This document shows positions 5,308-8,655 of a DNA stretch of 8,655 bases, piece by piece (within the stretch, counting starts at the first letter, position 1; every line of letters starts with the position of its first letter). Made by a program: the position numbers and the translations under genes. The notes under the pieces were generated by a model, which saw only the letters and a list, made by a program, of their open reading frames with translations, ran no database searches and was not told the origin of the DNA. The stretch covers positions 1 to 8,655 of the forward strand of contig JANXXF010000412.1 of the NCBI GenBank assembly GCA_025350775.1. Direction: 5' to 3'. This DNA is from Actinomycetes bacterium. GTDB lineage: Bacteria > Actinomycetota > Thermoleophilia > Gaiellales > Gaiellaceae.

Positions 5308-6852
5308 TCAGGCCTCGACCGCGACCGGCCGTTCCTGCTGCACCGGCATCTTGAAGCCCCACAGGCCGAAGTAGGCGATCGCGGCGGCGAGCAGCATCAA
5401 CGCTCCACCGCAGAGCAGCGCGCCCGAGACACCGTGCACGAAGGCGTTCGCAGCCGCGGCCTGCGCCTCCGGCCCTGCCATCCGGCCGACCTCTGCGCCC
5501 TGCCCGCCGAGTACGAGCTCGCGCGCCCCCGTCAGCTTGGCCTGGACGTCCGCGGGCAGAGTCGCGAGGTTGTCGCTCCAGCGGCTGTTGGTGAGCGATG
5601 CGCCCAGTGACCCGAGCACCGCGATCCCGAGCGCCCCGCCAACCTGGCGCGACGCGTTGATGACACCCGAGGCGACGCCGGTCTTGCGTGGGTCGACCGC
5701 GGCCATCCCGGTTGCCGACACCGCGGGCATCGAGAACGAGAGGCCGGCGCCCATCAGCGCGTAGAACGGCCAGATCGCGTTGTACGACGAGTGCACCCCG
5801 ATGCGCGACAGCCCGAACAGGCCCGCCGACGAGAGCAGCATGCCGACGGTCAGCTGCAGGCGCGGCCCGATGCGCGCATTGATCTTGCCGGCGAGCGGCG
5901 CGAGCGCCATCAGCATCATCGTCATCGGCAGCGAGCGCACGCCGGCCTGCAACGGCGAGTAGTCCTGCACGTTCTGGAAGTAGATGCTGATGAAGAAGAT
6001 CACCCCGAACATCCCGAACCCGACCAGCGCGACGATGGCGGTCGCTACCGAGAACACGCGACGGCGGAAGAACGAGAGCGGCAGCATCGGGTCGTCGACG
6101 TGGCGCTCCCAGACGATGAAGAGCACGAGCAGGGCGATCGCGCCGCCGAGGAAGCCGAGCGTGTAAGCGGAGCCCCAGCCGTGCGAGCTCGCCTTGATGA
6201 GCGCCCAGACGAGGGCGGCCAGGCCGGCGGTGACGAGCGTCGTGCCGGTCAGGTCGAGGTGCCGCGTCGACGGGTCTTTCGACTCGCGCACCGCCCAGAG
6301 CGTGACGAGCACCGCCACGACGCCGATCGGCACGTTGATCCAGAAGACCGCCGACCACGACGCCTGCTCGACGAGGAAGCCGCCCGCCACGGGGCCGACC
6401 GCGAGGCCGAGCCCGGAGACGCCCGCCCAGATGCCGATCGCCGTGGGCAGCTGCTTGCGCGGGAACGTCGACGCGATGATCGACAGCGACAGTGGGTTGA
6501 GCAGCGCTCCGCCGACGCCCTGGAACGCCCGTGCCGCGATCAGCTCGGCATCGCTCGTGGCGAGCGCGCACAGCATCGAGGCGACGGTGAAGATGCCGAG
6601 GCCGACGATGAAGATTCGCTTCCGCCCGAAGCGGTCGCCGAGCTTGCCGCCCAGCAGGATCAGCGCGGCGAAGGTGAGGATGTAGGCGTCGATCGTCCAC
6701 TGCAGGTTCGCCGGGGACGTCTTCAGGTCACGCTGGATGGAGGGCAGTGCGACGTTCACGATCGTGTTGTCGAGCATGATCATGAACAGGGCGAAACACA
6801 TGGCGAACAGCGTCCACCACTTGTGATCGACGCTGCTGAGGCGGGCTCTCAC
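5308..6852 (-). CDS. DHA2-family MFS drug efflux transporter (EmrB/QacA-like)
   Basis: This 514-residue inner-membrane proton antiporter has the DHA2 pattern of 14 membrane segments. Signature motifs are visible: LDNTIVNVALPSIQ in TM1 (motif D1, about 27-40), GGKLGDRFGRKRIF between TM2 and TM3 (motif A, 68-81), ARAFQGVGGALLNP in TM4 (about 107-120), and GVSGLGLAVGPVAGGF in TM5 (motif C, 144-159), which marks drug exporters. A hydrophilic Ala-rich stretch (TLPADVQAKLTGARELV to EAQAAAANAF) precedes the last membrane helix. The start is GTG 6852, which overlaps the TGA of the upstream TetR gene by four bases; the open frame above it is a shadow. Pairing with TetR suggests export of a toxic compound or antibiotic that is also the inducer. 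The substrate cannot be predicted. Confidence 0.93.
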   Translation of the reverse strand: MRARLSSVDHKWWTLFAMCFALFMIMLDNTIVNVALPSIQRDLKTSPANLQWTIDAYILTFAALILLGGKLGDRFGRKRIFIVGLGIFTVASMLCALATSDAELIAARAFQGVGGALLNPLSLSIIASTFPRKQLPTAIGIWAGVSGLGLAVGPVAGGFLVEQASWSAVFWINVPIGVVAVLVTLWAVRESKDPSTRHLDLTGTTLVTAGLAALVWALIKASSHGWGSAYTLGFLGGAIALLVLFIVWERHVDDPMLPLSFFRRRVFSVATAIVALVGFGMFGVIFFISIYFQNVQDYSPLQAGVRSLPMTMMLMALAPLAGKINARIGPRLQLTVGMLLSSAGLFGLSRIGVHSSYNAIWPFYALMGAGLSFSMPAVSATGMAAVDPRKTGVASGVINASRQVGGALGIAVLGSLGASLTNSRWSDNLATLPADVQAKLTGARELVLGGQGAEVGRMAGPEAQAAAANAFVHGVSGALLCGGALMLLAAAIAYFGLWGFKMPVQQERPVAVEA

Positions 6853-7511
6853 GGGCGGCTCTCCTGCGTTGGGCGGGTGGCGGCGGCTGGGCGTGCTGCG
6901 GCCTGCGGGGTGGTGGTCAAGAGGTCGATCAGCGCGGTGGCGGTGCGGCGGGTGTCGCCGAGGCGCTCGGTGCCGAAGACGGCGCCGCGATAGCCGACCT
7001 GCAGCGCGACGCCGAACCACAGCCAGGCGGCCTCGGCGGGGTCGATGCCGGGGCGCAGCGAGCCGTGCTCACGCGCTCGGGTCATCAGGCCGGTCAGGCG
7101 GCCGTGCATCTCGGTGACGGTCTGCGCCAGGGCCTCCTGGATCTCGGGCTCCGAGACGAGCGTGGCTGCGAGCATGCGGAGGCGCGAGATCTGGATGAAG
7201 AGCGCGTCCTCGGTGGCGGTTGCCGCGACCGCGACGAGCGCGTCGAGCGGATCCTCGGCCTCCTCGAACAGCGGTGCGATGCGCGCGCGCAGCAGGTCGG
7301 CCGAGTCGACGAGCACGGCGGCGAACAGGGCCTGCTTCGAGACGAAGTGGCGGTAGAGGATCGGCTCGGAGCAGCCGCAGGTGGCGGCGATCTCGGCGAT
7401 GCCGGCGCCGTGATAGCCGCGCCGGGCGAACACGTCGCGTGCCGCATCGAGGACGGCCCGGCGACGCTCGTCGGCGGGCAGGCGGGGCCGGGAGGCAGGG
7501 GAGGCGGTCAC
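6849..7511 (-). CDS. TetR-family transcriptional repressor
   Basis: This 220-residue protein has a classical TetR N-terminal domain: RRAVLDAARDVFARRGYHG, then the helix-turn-helix IAEIAATCGCSEPILYRHF (about 38-56) and SKQALFAAVL. The C-terminal ligand-binding and dimer part is all helical in appearance and ends in a Pro/Ala-rich tail. The start is GTG 7511, eight bases after a TAACAT -10 box. The stop overlaps the DHA2 transporter start as GTGA, so the two form an operon. The palindrome at 7524-7539 lies within its own promoter and is the likely operator: the protein should repress itself and the transporter until a ligand binds. Confidence 0.95.
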   Translation of the reverse strand: MTASPASRPRLPADERRRAVLDAARDVFARRGYHGAGIAEIAATCGCSEPILYRHFVSKQALFAAVLVDSADLLRARIAPLFEEAEDPLDALVAVAATATEDALFIQISRLRMLAATLVSEPEIQEALAQTVTEMHGRLTGLMTRAREHGSLRPGIDPAEAAWLWFGVALQVGYRGAVFGTERLGDTRRTATALIDLLTTTPQAAARPAAATRPTQESRP

Positions 7512-7519
7512 GGCGACCT

Positions 7520-7549
7520 ATGTTAGTGAAACTTCACTAGCCTACGCAA
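7520..7549 (-). promoter_or_regulatory. Promoter of the tetR-transporter operon
   Basis: On the minus strand a TTGCGT -35-like box (7549-7544) is followed by an 18-bp spacer and a TAACAT -10 box (7525-7520). The -10 box ends eight bases before GTG 7511, which implies a very short or absent leader. The -35 match is modest; the -10 box and its position give most of the support. Confidence 0.5.
7524..7539. promoter_or_regulatory. Palindromic TetR-type operator TAGTGAA-AC-TTCACTA
   Basis: Perfect 7-bp arms around a 2-bp centre, AT-rich compared with everything near it. It lies between the -35 and -10 boxes and overlaps the -10 by two bases. This is the usual size and position for a TetR-family autoregulatory site, and a bound dimer would block RNA polymerase. 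Confidence 0.85.
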
Positions 7550-7556
7550 GCACCGC

Positions 7557-8655
7557 TTACACTCGGGCCGCCACGCGCGACCCGGCCCACTCCACGACAG
7601 GCCGGATCGCGACGAAGAGTGCTGCGTAGATCGCCGCCAGCGCGCCCCAGCCCGTCAGCCCGTAGCGGTCGGTGAGCAGCACCACGAGCGCTGGGCCGAC
7701 CATGTCCATTGCCGACGAGCCGAGGCCGAACACGGCGCCGTACTCGCCCTGCGCGTGCTCGCGCGCCAGCCCGTAGCGGACGCTCCAGCCTGCCGCCGAG
7801 ATCAGCAGCTCGCCCACCGTCAGCAGCGCCATGCCGGCGATCAGCGCCAGGATCGCGGCGGCTTGCGGCAGCGAGCCGCTCGCCCCGAAGACGAGGCAGG
7901 CGCCGATCATCGCCACTGACGCGAGCCGCTTCGCGCGCACGATCCCTTGCATGGTGTTCGAGCCCCGCGCCGCCCGCACCTGCAGCAGGATCACGAGCGC
8001 GGTATTGACGATCACCAGCCAGGCGACAAGCGGCCGCGGCGCCGTCGTGTGGTGGATAATCCACAGCGGCAGGCCGATGTCGAGGATCGCGCTGTCGAGC
8101 CGCGCGACCCCGAAGAGCGCCGTCAACGCCACGAACGGCCGGTCGCGCAAGGCCACCCAGCGCCGGTCGCCGTCCCGGTGCGGCGGGACCGGCGGCACCA
8201 CGGGGAGCCGGTTGCGCAGCAGGATCACGGCGGCGCCGGTGGCGGCGGTGCCGAACGGCAGCGCCAGGTAGGCGGGCCGCGTGTCGAGCGCCAGCGCAAG
8301 CCCGGCCAGCCCCGCCCCGGCCGAGAAGCCGAGGTTGCTCACCGAGCGCAGGTAGGCCGACGCCTTGACGCGGTCGCCCTGCGCCAGCAGCCCGCCGACG
8401 AGGGCGCCGATGGCGATGCGGTCGAGCCGGTTGACGATGCCGAGCACCGAGATCACCACGAGAAAGCCGGCGAACGAGTCGATCAGGGCGTACGAGCAGT
8501 ACCCGGCGATGCCGATGCTGCCGGCCACCATCAGGACGCGGCGCGGCCCGGCCCGGTCGACCAGCCGCCCGCCCGGCACGGCGCAGGCGAAGCCCAGCCC
8601 GCCCGCCAGCGACAGCCCGACCGCGACCTGGGCCGCCGAGAGCCCCACCGAGCGC
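7557..8655 (-). CDS. MFS transporter, 5' part beyond the right edge
   Basis: This major facilitator protein has a loop-2 motif A variant, PGGRLVDRAGPRRVL, near the start of the visible part, and some 10-11 membrane segments after it. A charged Pro/Arg-rich loop (VVPPVPPHRDGDRRWVALRD) in the middle separates the two six-helix halves. The frame is open to the window edge. GTG 8648 is in frame but would omit the first membrane helix, so the true start is probably outside. It ends in TAA, 45 bases upstream of the tetR start on the same strand. With 12 expected helices it is a different type from the DHA2 transporter nearby. The substrate is unknown. It is probably a separate transcription unit, since the tetR promoter and operator lie in the gap. 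Confidence 0.85.
   Translation of the reverse strand, partial: RSVGLSAAQVAVGLSLAGGLGFACAVPGGRLVDRAGPRRVLMVAGSIGIAGYCSYALIDSFAGFLVVISVLGIVNRLDRIAIGALVGGLLAQGDRVKASAYLRSVSNLGFSAGAGLAGLALALDTRPAYLALPFGTAATGAAVILLRNRLPVVPPVPPHRDGDRRWVALRDRPFVALTALFGVARLDSAILDIGLPLWIIHHTTAPRPLVAWLVIVNTALVILLQVRAARGSNTMQGIVRAKRLASVAMIGACLVFGASGSLPQAAAILALIAGMALLTVGELLISAAGWSVRYGLAREHAQGEYGAVFGLGSSAMDMVGPALVVLLTDRYGLTGWGALAAIYAALFVAIRPVVEWAGSRVAARV

Noticed and set aside
4997..6700. A 567-codon minus-strand frame overlapping tag and the DHA2 transporter
   Set aside because: It is Arg-rich low-complexity translation in a shadow frame of two well-identified genes.
5791..6993. A 400-codon plus-strand frame opposite the transporter
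   Set aside because: It is antisense to the transporter motifs and has the Arg/Glu/Asp/Gln-rich look of a complement-frame shadow.
7544..7558. AAGC-ACC-GCTT hairpin after the second MFS gene as a terminator
   Set aside because: The stem is only four base pairs, no T-run follows, and it overlaps the tetR -35 region and the end of the MFS gene.

Overview
The window is very GC-rich double-stranded bacterial DNA. Codons end overwhelmingly in G or C, GTG starts are common and intergenic gaps are short. This style, and the families present (an SRPBCC-TIGR01777 fusion, a PPOX split-barrel protein, a DHA2 transporter with a TetR repressor), suggests a high-GC actinobacterium. A deep-branching class such as Thermoleophilia is possible, but the order cannot be read from this sequence. 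No rRNA, tRNA, CRISPR array, insertion sequence, prophage gene or convincing rho-independent terminator was seen.

Layout. (1) 1-329, plus strand: the 3' end of a MIP18/DUF59-type protein whose N-terminus is outside the window; a Gly/Ala repeat interrupts the fold. (2) 342-759, plus strand: a short PAS-like gene whose reading frame appears broken by one extra G near 692-695. Its stop and that of the facing gene share one CTAG. (3) 756-3810, minus strand: a tight three-gene unit transcribed from right to left. It encodes an SRPBCC-TIGR01777 epimerase fusion (apparent one-base deletion near 3215-3228), an FAD-dependent amine-oxidase-like protein, and a PPOX-class split-barrel protein with no ordinary start codon. 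(4) 3811-3981: a divergent promoter region with three 17-bp tandem repeats and a perfect hairpin. (5) 3982-5300, plus strand: a Nudix (CoA-pyrophosphatase-like) hydrolase coupled to 3-methyladenine DNA glycosylase I. (6) 5308-7511, minus strand: a TetR regulator and a 14-TM DHA2 efflux transporter, with a 16-bp palindromic operator inside the regulator's promoter. (7) 7557-8655, minus strand: a second MFS transporter cut by the right edge.

How the genes work together. TetR plus DHA2 transporter is a standard self-regulated efflux cassette, and the operator at 7524-7539 would control both genes through one promoter. Nudix plus Tag fits nucleotide or cofactor housecleaning and alkylation repair. 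The epimerase, FAD and PPOX genes overlap or abut in one direction and probably serve one redox process whose substrate cannot be inferred here.

The main caution is that three reading-frame irregularities fall within 342-3810: two apparent single-base indels and one missing start codon. They may be sequencing errors, decay or unusual expression, and raw reads would settle which. Beyond these, most of the window is ordinary core and accessory content. I do not see clear evidence for a wholly new system.
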